Part shown: positions 51,385-63,690 of the stretch, piece after piece | Numbering within the stretch: position 1 is the stretch's first letter | How the letters are laid out: each line of letters starts with the position of its first letter | Origin: Numida meleagris | Taxonomy: Eukaryota > Chordata > Aves > Galliformes > Numididae | Direction of reading: 5' to 3' | NCBI RefSeq assembly: GCF_002078875.1 | Contig: NC_034411.1 | Coordinates: forward strand, 32,630,260 to 32,694,259 | Length of the DNA: 64,000 nucleotides | Notes under the pieces: generated by a model | Database searches by the model: none | What the model was told of the DNA's origin: nothing | Seen by the model: the letters and a program-made list of their open reading frames with translations, nothing else | Position numbers and translations under genes: made by a program

Positions 51385-51640
51385 TATAGGCACCTCAGGC
51401 CCCGCTATTGCCGATTAATTGCCAAAAATTATAAACTCCCCGCAACACAGGTGAGCTGCTCCAGCTCTTGATGTCTGTGAATTTCACTTGTCACTTTGTC
51501 TTTAAGCTCTACAAGGACAAGCTCCACGAGACTGATTTATGTTTTTAAAGAGATTTATTCTCTTTTGATCAGTTGCACAGACTTTATCTGATTTACTTAC
51601 TCCTGTAAACAAGCTCAGGCACTGCTCCCTGAGGTAAACA
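51385..51640. promoter_or_regulatory. Candidate conserved non-coding element
   Basis: The core 'ccccgctattgccgattaat' followed by 'tgccaaaaattataaactcc' and 'ccgcaacacag' keeps three CpG sites within about 50 bases and a GATTAAT homeodomain-type word. Just downstream lie 'ctccacgagactgatttatg' and further AT-rich text with no repeat similarity. Local CpG retention in CpG-poor DNA suggests constraint or lack of methylation. No alignment was possible. Confidence 0.3.
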
Positions 51641-52242
51641 CAAACTACATGCTCTTAGAAACAGGAGTTGAGGATGTGCTATTAAAACTCCCCCAGTCTT
51701 ATCAAATTACAAGGGGGAGGGAGATTGCAAAAAGTCACATATATTTAAAACAGGTTTTCAGAGCAAGAATGAAGCCAGAAAGGATAGTAGTGTTTCATCT
51801 CAGAAAACTGGGCCAAAATCTGGGCTCAGTTCTGAGCTGCAGAGGGAGTGTAACCACCGTCTCTGAACTATATGCGGAGAACAGAGTTGTTTCCTTCTGA
51901 GAAACTCTATGGGTGTACCTATAAGCTCTACAATCTGGAAAAGCAGAGCAAGCTGTCTTGGTACCCAGTTACTCAGCAGATGTTGCATGGGGCCTTGGAA
52001 CTGACATTTGAAAGGTGGGGAGAGAACCTCATCAGGAGTTTACTGGAGTATGAAATGCTTCTTAAGATTCTATAGGACAAGAGATAATTTAGGAGATTTA
52101 GTAATGGTTCTTTACAACATAGGAAAACTTGGATATGGAAGAGACCTTGAAAACATATTATGAGGATATATGGAGCCTCATTTTTCAGCTCTCAGAAGTG
52201 GAATTAGTAGGGTAGAGTGGCAGTGAAAAAATATAAACTGTC

Positions 52243-52278
52243 ATTAAAGGGTACCTTTCAGCCATGGTACCCTTTAAT
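52243..52278. repeat. Perfect 13-bp inverted repeat, 10-nt loop
   Basis: 'attaaagggtacc' (52243-52255) and 'ggtaccctttaat' (52266-52278) are exact reverse complements; each arm ends in the palindrome GGTACC or its edge. The flanks do not pair. It lies about 95 bp before a minus-strand CR1. Confidence 0.95.
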
Positions 52279-52370
52279 AAATATTTAAGTATCCACTTTT
52301 GACTGGCCCAGAATGAGACTAATCTTACCGCAGGTGTCCACTAGTAAAGTACAATGTGGACATTTCACGT

Positions 52371-52670
52371 CATAGAATCATAGAGTGGCTTAGGTTGGAG
52401 GGGACCTTAAAGATTATCCTGTTCCTACTGCCCTGCCATGGGCAGGGCTGCCACCCACCAGCTCAGGCTGCCCAGGGCCCCATCCAAGCCAGTCTTGAGC
52501 GCCTTCAGGGATGGGGAACCCACACCTTCTCTGGGCAGCCTGTGCCAGTGCCTCACTCCTCTTTGAGTAAAGAATTTCTTTCAAACATCTAACCTAAATC
52601 TCCCTTCTTTTAGCTTAAAGCCATTCCCTCTTGTCCTATCAATTCCCTTTCTTCAAGGTCAATTTCCTTG
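52371..52670 (-). mobile_element. CR1: CR1 LINE, 5'-truncated
   Basis: This is the reverse complement of the CR1 3' region: it opens with 'catagaatcatagagtggct' and continues through 'taggttggaggggacctta', 'ccatgggcagggctgccacc', 'gctgcccagggccccatcc', 'ttctctgggcagcctgtgcc' and 'taaagccattccctcttgtc'. It is the best-preserved CR1 3' untranslated region in the window. Similarity fades after about 52640-52670. Confidence 0.96.
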
Positions 52671-55600
52671 GCTACAACTGTCTGAACAATACGGATGCTG
52701 GGAGCTATGGAGAGCTCTTCTGAGAATCTGAAATATCTGTCTTGAGGGATGAATGCTTAAAAGTATCTTTTTCTAATCCCTCTAAGAAGTACAATTCATA
52801 GGAAAATCTGCATAGTGAACAATCATTATGATACAGAACCGAATTGCTATGTAACCTTGACTATTCATTTGTACAGTAAAGTTAGAACTTCAAATGTATT
52901 TCTTTAGACATTTACAGCCAATTTCCATTACATTAACCAGAATCGTTGGGGCAGTGTCTATAGATTTTCAACTGTTACTTTCCAAATGTGATTTATTGGA
53001 ATACTGACTGAAACCCCTTGAAATACAAAATTGATTTAAGGAAATCTTGTTTTGGAAGAGCAGTAATAATAGGTGCTGAGGTTCATTGTCTATTAAGCAG
53101 TCTTTGCTTTTGCTGCTGCAGTTATCACAGTCTGCTTGTGAAATCCTGAAGTATTATCTCCACCTTCTCAGAACCAAAACTGTCATTTAAAATCTCTTCA
53201 AATGCAATGAAATGACATAGTGGTCTGTCTCACTAAAGCGTCAGGTTTCTGTGAAGGATTCCTGCATTGCTACTAGTCAAAACACAGTTCTGATAATTAG
53301 CAGTGTGTTTTGAAATGTTGCCAGAGGTGAGTCACTCTTCCACACTAACCTGCTCTTGAGTAGGAATGATTTTGATACTACTGTTCAGACACTGAAATAT
53401 CTGTCAATAAATAGCACATTAAGTACTGTCATGTATGGCTATGAGAGTGAACAAAGCTTTTTGAAAGTACCATAATTCTGACTGATTCCTTGAAATAGGC
53501 GCACCTGGATACATAAATTCCTTTGTATTGAAAAATGATTGTGTGCATTATATGGGTATGACATTTGTTATAATCTCTTACATTTGCAGCAATCCATTTA
53601 TTTTCAAAGAGAGAGACAAAGGTAAGGCAGTAGAAAAATGCTGCTTTTCCTTGAATTAACCCCTACATACACATACCAAGGCAACATCTGCTATGTGGTA
53701 GAGCATGGAGGCTACACAGACTTTCAATGGCATTGGTTTCTGCTGCTCCAGAAAACTGACTAGAATACAAAGGAGAAGGAATCTGGTAATATTACAAGAG
53801 AAGACTAATTTAAAGTGTACTGGATTGTATAGATTATAAATACTTGTGGGTTTAAAGTTCCCCAAGTATTTTTGTTTAAAGCTTTGGCATAATGCTGTCT
53901 AGATTTGCTGTGTGGAGTGGATCAAACGTGCAGAATTGTTAGCCTCTACTGAGTTTCATCTCTACAGGGATTAGATTCCAAGAGATGTCCCGAGAGTTAA
54001 TGGACGTTTTCATCTAACGCAAATACAGTATCAGAGGAACTGTTCACAGAGACTGAGATTTTAAATTCACAGTTTATACAAGCACATTTTAAAGAGGCAA
54101 TTTATTCTGAGTGCAAAGTACAGTACCTTAGGTTAAACATTTCTCCCTTGTTATCATTACCAAATGCACATTAGACAAATTATTCTGCTAGACAGAAAGG
54201 GTATTTGCTTCTTGTTAAGAGACAAAAAAAAAGACTAAGAAATCACTTTCCAACATCTGTGACTCTTCCATCCTTCCCCCAGAACACACTAAAGTGTTCT
54301 TCTATTACATTTCTCATGGGCTGTTGATTGTACTGGACAGATCAGCATTGTCATTGTTACACATCACAGGGGAAGGCAAACATACATAATGTACTTCAAA
54401 GATGCATGGCAGACAATAATCATAATAATAAAAAACCCTCTCAGACAATAATTCTATGTACTTTTATAGAGAGATTTCTGCTCCAGGGGTGTGTTGTAGT
54501 AATACTACAAAATCTGTATGAGGGGCTACCGGGAAATTAGTCTTGTTTTCTGAAGTAACAGCTTACCAAGGAACTATAAAGACTGCATCATGTATTGAAA
54601 TTCACAGACTGCACAGTGGGCTTCTGCAGCTAGGGTAATAGACCATTTTTCTGTGTGTCCTTCTAAGTTTTTTTTAATGATTAGTTAATTTACATGATTC
54701 CTAATGCCTACCTTATAATGTTTTTTTTGTATAATCCACTATGCCCTTGGGATTTTGTTGTGAGGAGTTTAACAACCTCTTTCAGATGTGTCAAGAAATG
54801 ACTGACTCTTTCTATCTGGGAGATGATTAGTACCCCTGATGCTGCTGAGGCCCTTCACCTCCTGCTGAACTTGGCACAGATGAAGGGACTCAAAATGTCA
54901 AATGTCAGGCACTGACAAATCATTGTGTAGATGTGGCCCAGTTGTGATTGTCACTTCCATTGATCATGCCAACAGTCACAATGACTTCATGATGCTACTT
55001 CTGTAGTATTACTTGCCAGGATAAAGGAAGTTTCTACGGGCTATTAGAAACCTGTCCCTGCAAACGTTTGTCCTGATGGAAAAAAGATTTGATTATTGCA
55101 TAAACTGTCAATGCAATGCAGGCGGAAGGAATTTTACACCTGTATAGAAGATAGTAGATCATTATTAGTAAAGCATCTAAATAATTTGACAAAAAGTAAA
55201 CATAATATGATAATTACATGACATACAGAGTGCTCCCACTATTGATGTTGAAAAACACTATAAAATCTATGCAAATGTTAAAAAAAAAAAGAAACTGGAT
55301 GAATTTTTGAAACTATAGTTGAAACTTGGCATGGCCTATTTGAAATGGAAATTGGGGCATCAGTGTCACTTCTGTAGCTTACTTCAGGTTGTTTTGTTCA
55401 AAATAATGTTCTATTTCCAATAAATCCAAATCTATGAGATTTGACCAAATGTGTTCTGAAGTTGGTCAGTGACACCATCAGGTGGCAACTTTATCATGAG
55501 AGCTGATGTTAAATACCTCACACTGAAATAACATGAGACAAGTCAAGGAGACTATGTGGGGAGATGTGAAGAATGTCCTTTAGAAGGTGGAGGAGGGAAG

Positions 55601-58600
55601 AGTGGGATCAGGAGGACTGTGGCCTTCCCTGTATCCTGGAGCTCTTCCTACAGCCATTGCAGGGTTTTGGAGTGAATGCTCATGGTGCTGCATGGGCTCT
55701 GGACCAGACAGCCTCTCCACAGTGACTGTGGAGGGAGCCAGGGATTAACTAAAGTTAATTTTATAAATTTCCTCTTCCTCCAGGAGCTGATGAGACATTA
55801 CTGCTGTTGACATTATTGAATGCACGTGCATTGGCTAGTGGATGTCCTGATCAGGTTTTTCTGTCTTTTCTCTTTTCCATGCCCCTGAGGTGCTCGGCTT
55901 TCTCTCTTTGAAGATCAAGGTTTTTTCTGATCAAGGAGGAGTAATTACATGATTCTTTCTTGAGGTGACATTTGGGAGACTTCTTCCACAGCCCTCCTAG
56001 TGTAGTAAATGAATCTGAGAGACAGAAATGTCACCCATTTTATTTGGTGGAATATGAAGGAGAAGAACGAGTTTAGGTTTATGGTAGTACTGACAGCATA
56101 TTCAGTTTCTTAGTGACCTATATTTGTGATTTCTTACCCAGTTCCATGTTACGGTTAAATATAATCTGGACTTTTCTAAATATTCTTTTCTGCTTAAGGT
56201 ATTATTATGGTTTTTCTTCCTAGTGTGACCAGAACCACTGATTCCAGTGAAGGCTACTGTATGAGTTATTATCTTTGCTCCAACCTACAATATTAAAAAA
56301 AATAATTCTAGAAATGCTGCATTTAATGTGTTTCTCCATATTTATCACAAAGTACTAAAATAACTTATTTAACACATTTATTCTTCAATATTTACAGTTT
56401 CTCATTAATGCTTATTTCCCCAGTATTTCTTATTTAGCTTTACTTTCAGTAGTAGATAGAAAAGCTTGATTTTCAGTATTATTTCCCCAGAAATTAGATT
56501 TTTTTTTCTAATACACTTAATGCTATTTTAACTCTTGTTTCTTGGAGATGCAAAAGCCATGTTTAGATTTGGTGATAAATATTGAAATTAAATACAGACC
56601 TCTGAAGTGCCAGAAATTTAACATTTATTCATGTCTCTACCGTTTAATATATATTTGTTCTTCTATAATTGCCATTTGTAATTACCTAGCACTCAAACAT
56701 ACAGAAATTCTCAGTTTACTTAATCATTTCACAGTTCAATTGCTTTTAAATACAGTAGGTGGCCTATCGATCAAGTAGACTGTAATTGATTCACTCTTTG
56801 TAACGTTTTCAATCCTGGTCCATGTAGGTTGCCAGCGGACCATAAATCAAAGGTAAATAGCAGAGGAGTGAGTGAGGTGAGCGTGTGCATGAGGGCAGTG
56901 AGTCTCTAGTGGATGTCACAGGACTCACTGTTATATGCAGTTGCACTCAGTACATCAATTTATGACCTGGTAGAGAGAGCAAAGACAGGCAGACAGGAAG
57001 AACTGATAATGCCCTGTAACTCCCACTGCTGCCTTCCAAATGTGTATACAAACTGGCAATCTAAGCAGTCTAAGGCTGAGGCTTATGCACTACCACAAAG
57101 GTTATTGTTATCAGTATTGCACCCCGGCAAGAGGCTGGGAAGGATGGGTACTCAAGGACTGTGAGTCCATGTTGGCTGGAGACAGCAGTGGTTGCTTAAG
57201 CAGCAGTAATGAGCTAGTAGATGTACTGAGTGAGTGGGTGTACTAACACTCCCAACTTGACCCTGTGCCAACAGAGAGAGCATTGGTGCAGCTCCCAAAG
57301 GACACTGCAGCACTCTGCAGGCCACACCAGTACCAGCCAGGGAGCTCAATAAGCCCACTCTGGAGCTAAGGACCAGAAAGACACAAGCATCAGCAGTGTG
57401 GTAGTTATGGCACTAGTCCTATAACACCAGAAGTTTTGCCTACACTGAAGCAATCTTCCTATGGCATGAGGAAAGATGCATACACAGGGCAGCAAAGGGT
57501 GCTACCAGATGCTATTCAGATTAGTTTTTGTTTTCTTTAATCAAATATATTTATATTGTTGTGCTTTCTGCTATAGCAGCCAAGATAAGATCATGCAAGT
57601 ATGTGTATTATGGATCACTTAGTACTCCATCTAGATAGACTTAGCTGTGTTTTGTGTCTTTGCTGGTGATACTGTCAGGAAATAATTCCACAGACCTTTA
57701 CTATATCTTTCCAAGACATCACAGACTGCTACAGACTAACCCAAACTGTTGTTGTGACCTAGGTAGTCAAATAAGATAAATCCTGTGTCACTCTTCATTG
57801 GCACATCATTTTTTTCTGTGAGAACCTCAGCAAGAGGAAAGTACCAAGAGGTCAAATTGCAAATTACAGAGCATTCTGCAAGCCCTAGGAGTCTGAGTGT
57901 ATAAGCTATGATGGATTGGCTCATTTCTCTGTTGTCTGATGTTGTAGCACAGAAAGACAAAAAATTGGACAATTTCCACTGTTTTTTGAATGATCCATTT
58001 GACATTTCTAATGTATGTGTTAAGCGATTTCATCTGTCACTAAGAAGTGGGTGAGATCCTTGTGGTTAACCATGTAACAACTCTAAGTATCATACACTTT
58101 TGACTAGTTCATCTGCCTGCTATTCTCTTCTCCAGAAATTTTTTTCAGCAACCAAATTTTTGAGCAACTTCAAACAGATGCCTTTTACCTCATTTTTTTT
58201 TAACAGTCAAACTTGCCACGTAGTTGTTTCCTTTCCTAAGCAAACACCTGTATTTCTCCCTTAAGGTATAGCAGTTCTAGCCCCAGAAGATGAAGAGAGG
58301 GTCCTGATAAATTACTATATTCTTTATATATAAGAGCTGAATCATTCACAGATCTGCAGAAATAAAACTGAATATTTAGTATGACTGGAACGGGAAAATC
58401 CCAGAGGCCAACGATTTCACTGGGCTCCTGACCTCTAAAACATAATCACAGTAAGGGGTATGACCACAGTCCTCAGCATTAGGGACCTGGTGGTAGGAGG
58501 CTGATCTCTGTGGGCAGGTTGTGGGGTCAAAGGAAGCAGGTAGCCATCCTCCACAGAGATATCAAAGCAGAAGCCCACATGAAATACCTCCTAGGCCCTG

Positions 58601-58629
58601 CTGTCTAAGCCAGAAACACATTGCAGTAG
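52671..58629. other. Unique non-coding DNA
   Basis: No repeat family or gene is recognised. A (GTGAG)-like cluster lies at about 56866-56910. A GC-richer stretch (about 57000-57360) has an LTR-like look ('gagctcaataagcccactct') but no second copy or defined ends. Open frames are all under 90 codons. Confidence 0.55.
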
Positions 58630-58875
58630 AATTGCTAGGTCACAGCCTGAACAAATGGTTGAGCACCAGGTGTGGTTAACCGAGGGAGCTCAGGTGCCAG
58701 CAGCGCGCCTGAGTGAAAGGAAGGGGTGGAGCCTGGATCCACTCCTCCTCTCTCTCATTTAAGGGTTAGAAGCCAAGGGAGTTACATCTTTTTGAGACTG
58801 CATTCCTTTTGAGCTGTTGTTGGTCATCGGAGGGGGTGAGTCAGTTCTTCTTTTCTCATCCTGTTCTATAGCACT
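58630..58875 (+). mobile_element. LTR-like repeat, copy B (unnamed family)
   Basis: This is the partner of the segment at 25624-25870. It has 'gtcacagcctgaac', TTGAGCACCAGG, CAGGTG, CATTTAAGGG (58756-58765) and GGGTGAGT (58834-58841) in the same order; the distance from CATTTAAGGG to GGGTGAGT is 78 here and 92 in copy A. Copy B has an extra GC-rich part between the first blocks ('agcgcgcctgagtg'). The layout suggests a promoter with TATA-like TTTAAG, a short transcribed leader and a splice donor. Retroviral ends or genes are not visible, so calling it an LTR is inference. Confidence 0.55.
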
Positions 58876-59086
58876 TGTGTCCTAGGAACAGGCTGTCATT
58901 GCTGTTGTTTGCCCCACACATGTGCAATGACTACTCGCTCTTAATGAACATCTCTCAGTATTTTCTTTAAGTGTATAAGTATCTTTAAACAGGTATGTGC
59001 ATATTTCTGTCCAACCCACATACGTATTTGTATGCAAAAATGCAGGGAACACACTTGTATTGCTTTGTCAGAGCTTACTTCCTTCG
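58876..59086. other. Unique spacer
   Basis: It lies between the LTR-like repeat and a CR1. Nothing is recognised in it. Confidence 0.5.
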
Positions 59087-59184
59087 GCCGCCTGATCTGG
59101 TGGGTGGCAACCTGCCTATGACGGGATTGGAACTGGACAGGCTTTAAGGTCCCTTCCAGCCCAAGCCATTTTGTGATTCTATAA
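59087..59184 (+). mobile_element. CR1: CR1 LINE, 3' end only
   Basis: 'cgcctgatctggtgggtggc', then 'gggattggaactggacaggc', 'tttaaggtcccttccagccc' and 'aagccattttgtgattctat'. It is a clear CR1 tail of about 98 bases and fairly little diverged. Confidence 0.95.
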
Positions 59185-62100
59185 TAACTATAATGCTTTT
59201 AAATTTTTGCTGTTTATCGTAAATATGATATCCCAGAATCTTGCTGATTTTATCGGTAACGTGGTATACTCCATCATTCTGTATATTCATAAATCACGGT
59301 TTGAATAGCAGTAGATGAACACAAGTGATCCTTTCCTTGTTTCTGTAAGGTGATGATAATATTATCTCCACAACAAAACCAAATATTTTCAGTCTCATTA
59401 CACAATATTCAGCATGGTAGGTCAGCAAAAGTTTCTTCCTAAATGTATCTACCTTTCAGAATATACAAATAGGAAGACATGATTAAAAAAAAAAAATCAG
59501 AGTTTCCTGAGGACCGCTATACCTGGAATACTTACTGGAGTTAGTTTATGGGCAGAAATCTCTTCAGTATCATCTATGTTTGCTTGCTGTTATCAGAAAT
59601 TAGATTAGACTGGCACAGTTCCATAAAAGAGAAATGATTAGCTACAAATAATTTTTAAAGGAAGTATTTTATCCCAAATTATATTAAAAAACAACAAAAC
59701 ATAATGAAAACTTCACCTAGCTACTTCATATGTAATGTTCTAACAAAAGGGGACGCTTAAGCATGAGTGAAAAATAAGGAAATATTTATTTTCATTTACA
59801 TGAGAAAATAAAGTTTCTTGTTTTTTTTTTTTCCTCATGTTATAACAGCCCAGTACAAGATATCTACTTAAACAGCAATGATACATTTGAATATCTACTT
59901 ATTTGTGTTTGGCATATATTTTTCAAACTTGCAGGCAGAACTCTCTTTAATCCTTATAGAGCTTGCAGCTTCATGTTCAGAGGAATGTAGAAACCAATGC
60001 CCTTCAGAAGGGGAAGACCTTAAACTTTCATACTAACTGCATATTTGTCTCTGCTCATGATAAATTTTCTGCTTGGGTTGTTAATTAAATCTGTGCTATT
60101 GGTGTTTTGTTGTTTGTTATTGTCTGCTTGAGAAGCGTATCAGTTAGGGATCTGGTAGTATTTTCTTTTGCTGCTGGTCCTGGTATATTCCTGAAGTCAC
60201 TTGAGAGCTGTCCAGTTCATCTGCAATTAGCCTTTTTGGCTGATGGTGAGTGCTTCTGTCTGTGGAGTCTCACCTGGTCCCTTGTTTGCATCCTCCTGGC
60301 TGATTTCAGAAGTTAGTGCAAGGATTTGTGTCCACCTATGAGAGACGCACACAAGATAATTTGTTTAAAGGGGAAATATCTCCCTGTGCCCAGGGAGAGA
60401 ATAGCTGAACTGATGTCCCAGATGCTGTCTGTGTCTTCCAATTTATTTTAAATCAATTTGAGGTTAATTACTAAGTCCGAGCCATCTTAACCCCAACGGA
60501 GACCCAGATTCTGAGTTATTGAAATAACTAACTCAATTTTTAATTATCTTTAAGTATATGTACCAAATGGAGGAGAGTTGGAGCAAGTTAAAGGCCTCTC
60601 TGGCTATCACTACATGTATCGATATTATGCATGCTTTTATATGCTGAACAGCAGCAATCCTTTGTCTCCACAGGATCCATATTTCCCTGAAAACATACGC
60701 AGGGTTAAACCTAGACCAGCGCGTGTTTAGCCTTCTTCATCTCCCTTGCTTGGCCAAAGATGGTTTCCAAGCACCAACCTCCATCCCCACCTGGTGACAC
60801 TGGCCACCCTGCCACCAGCCCTGCTTGCTTTCAGTGTGGGGCAGCCCCTGCAGTGCCGTATGGAAAGCCTGAGTCACCCATTTGCCACAGGAGCTCAGCT
60901 GTATGGGGTCAGCTGATGATGCGGGTGACCATGCCTAGACATGGTCCTAGGGTGAACTAGCACTTTACAATCAATTTTTTTTCTTCTTCCTCCCAGCAAC
61001 TATTTTGCCTCCCTCTCCATTCCCTATCTCAAGTTCCTACTCCTGGGAGGCAAACTGCTCTCTAAACACCTGAAAGCTGACCCAAAAATCAACTGTCCCC
61101 TAAATTAGGACTGGCAGATTCCTCCATAAACTAATCTAGTTTCTGGGAGCAGGTCTCCAGAAAAGCATATGCCTTTCCTGATAGATATGTCAGCTACAAG
61201 TGTATTTATCCTCCCAGACAGAGATGCCTGGTTAATCTGCTCTTCCATGCAGGTAGTAGTGGAAGTACTAAAAGAGACGGACAGTCACAATAAATAAGGG
61301 ACCAAATCCTCTCTGGGTGTAAACTGGGGTTGCTCCTTTGAGATGTAGGCAATGACAAACTTCTATACCAGATGACAATCTGATCCATGAGGCTCCTGCA
61401 GCAATAATGCTACAGCTTTGCAAACTTCCTGACTGATGAAAGATGATTTTCACTGCTGGATGTGGAATTATATGAAGAGAACTGCTCATATTTGTTAACA
61501 CTATCTTTCTATTGCACCTTGACTGGCTTCAATACAATAAAGCATGTCTTGGGCTGTGTAAAAAGTGGAGGCAGTACTAATGTCCATCTTTTGAACCACT
61601 ATCTTTTATTACTGCTATAATATTATATGAGCATTATCTCCTATGAAAGTGCCCACAAGCTTTTTGTTTGTTTGAAGTTGTCACTTTTGTTAAAAGGCTT
61701 TATACGTGCCTGGAAAATATATTTTGTGTATTTTTTTTTTTTTATTCCTAAGAATTGAGATTCCCATGAAATGTAATACAATGAGTTAAATAAAAGCCTT
61801 CTTACAGGGAAGGGACATTTTAATCTAATGATGTGCCACAAGGTGATTCATCATTCACTTTTGTAGTCTTAGGGTTTTAGTGACAGAAGTATTTTCATAA
61901 TTGTTCTATCCCTACTTTACTTGAAGAATTAACCTCATTTTTTCTTCCTGTTGGTTAAGTATGATTTCCTAAATCGTACCTCTTAGGTGCATAATTTTCA
62001 GCATGAAACTCAGTAACTCTTAAGTATTTTGAGCTCAGCTATGCCTTTTGTTTCATATTTTGCTTTCTTATTATTGCTGCAGCTGTTATTATTATCAGTG

Positions 62101-63289
62101 AAAGTGTGTGGGAAGCTTTAACACTCAGGAAAGAAAAAAGGTTAAAATCTTACTGCCTGAAGACCAGACTTTCCTGGCTCTTTCTCTAAACTGACATTTT
62201 TTTAATCCCTTTTGGGATACTGTGTTTTAAAAACCAATATAATATTTTGCCTGTATTTTACATGGTGTACATGTGGGCAAGCACAAGCTCTCTGTGCTCC
62301 TTGGTGGTGAAGGAGAAGTTGTGCATCTGTGGTTAGCACAGTCCTTGACCTGAGGTAGTAACAAGCCTGCTGAGATGGGGATTAAGAGCTTGTATACAGC
62401 TCACAGGCCTTGAGTGGCTACGTGGTTGTTGGATGAGGTTGAATATGTGAAGGCTCACTTACCTCTGCTGGTCAGTGGTGATGTAAATGTACCAGGAATC
62501 TGTCTGAGGATAGCCCAGGTGTAACAGAATTGTAGAACTGAAATCTACAATAGGGTTTTGTAATCAGTTTTTGAAGGTGGAGTCAAGTTGAAAAGCTGGG
62601 TCTCTCTGGGCTTCAGGAGGCATCTGAAAAGACGAATGATGCATGAGTCTCATTTATGAGGGCCTGAATCTCCATTAAATCCAGCACTGTTAAAGGCACA
62701 ATGCTTGGGAGTATGTGGAAGCAAATGTGTTTCCAATGAGCTGTCCTGTCCCAAAGTTTTCTTGTAATTTGAGCATGCTTCATTGAATAAATGAACAAGA
62801 GTAAGTCATCTATAGTATCTGTTTTTTTTGAATTCCAAGAAATTAATTTGAACCAACATCATATATTTTGATCAATTTGCTTTCATAATAATTAGGTGTT
62901 TTTGCTTTCTGTAATTGTCAAAATATAAAAACAAAATGAGACCATTGTATTCCTAGCAGAAAAATTGTTTTCCTTCTGTAAATAACATTCATGGCCTGAT
63001 GGCAATGTCCTAAAAACACTGAAAAATACTGTGAGCTTTTTTTTTTTCAAGGTAACTACAAATTAAGCATGCATCTAGGTTGGGCTTGATTTCAATTGTT
63101 TTAACAAATTTCTACAATGAACACCTTGCTATGTATAGAATAGTAACTCAGCATTAATGAACTTGTACAGAGATAATGAGACTTGCAACATTAACTTTTT
63201 TATCTTGTTTTCTGTAATGATTTTTCTTCCCTAATGGAAACACATGCTTACATAAGCAGATTTTTTTGACCATTATTTTATAATTAAAC
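59185..63289. other. Unique non-coding DNA
   Basis: No gene or repeat family is recognised. It contains T runs (59820-59832, 61730-61743) and a GC-richer stretch at 60710-60960 whose 66-codon frame has no known match. Confidence 0.55.
61730..61743. repeat. T-rich run
   Basis: A run of thirteen or more T residues. It is a simple repeat. Confidence 0.85.
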
Positions 63290-63690
63290 AGTGAGTTCTA
63301 CTTGTTGTAACTCCAGCTTGAGCAGGCACTAACGTATTCGGAAAGAGTGGATGCGTTCTTAAAGCTCTTTTAAATTTCTAACCTTGAATAATTTGTGACT
63401 GATGCTTTTCTTAATTATGATCCATTTGGAATAAAAGAGGATGAATTTTTCCCCTTCAGCAAAGCCAGGCTAAATTCTAACATATCTGTTCCATATAAAG
63501 ATTTCTTTTTCGTTCTGCCATAGTGAAAACTGCATTCGAAAGTACTTCATCGTTCATTAGTGTACAATTAGGCCCACGTTTGCTGGTATGCGCTGCCTGC
63601 TTTGAGCCATTGTGGTGATGTAAAGCAGCTGTAAACTCAATTTTACAGCCTGGTTAAACTGAGTTTGCAGCAGTTCTGTGAGGCTGGAGA
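63290..63690. promoter_or_regulatory. Candidate conserved non-coding element
   Basis: This repeat-free block keeps unusually many CpG sites for the window ('taacgtattcggaaagagtg', 'gatgcgttc', 'cattcgaaag', 'catcgttcatt', 'cccacgtttg', 'tatgcgctg'). It has homeodomain-type words ('gtacaattaggcc', 'cttaattatgatcc') and a hairpin-forming segment at 63628-63671. The pattern suggests an enhancer or other constrained element. This is inference, without alignment. Confidence 0.35.
63628..63671. repeat. Inverted repeat with two alternative stems
   Basis: 'gctgtaaa' (63628-63635) pairs perfectly with 'tttacagc' (63642-63649). The longer arm 'gctgtaaactcaat' (63628-63641) also pairs with 'actgagtttgcagc' (63658-63671) in 13 of 14 positions if one G-U pair is allowed. 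Confidence 0.75.

Larger units (their letters stand above)
48015..52370. other. Unique non-coding DNA with a candidate conserved block
   Basis: No gene is recognised. It contains A runs near 48470 and 48805, a 9-bp inverted repeat (51271-51296), the candidate conserved block 51385-51640 and the perfect 13-bp inverted repeat 52243-52278. Confidence 0.55.

Noticed and set aside
57000..57360. LTR-like GC-richer stretch with 'gagctcaataagc'
   Set aside because: No second copy in the window, no terminal motifs and no primer-binding site could be found.
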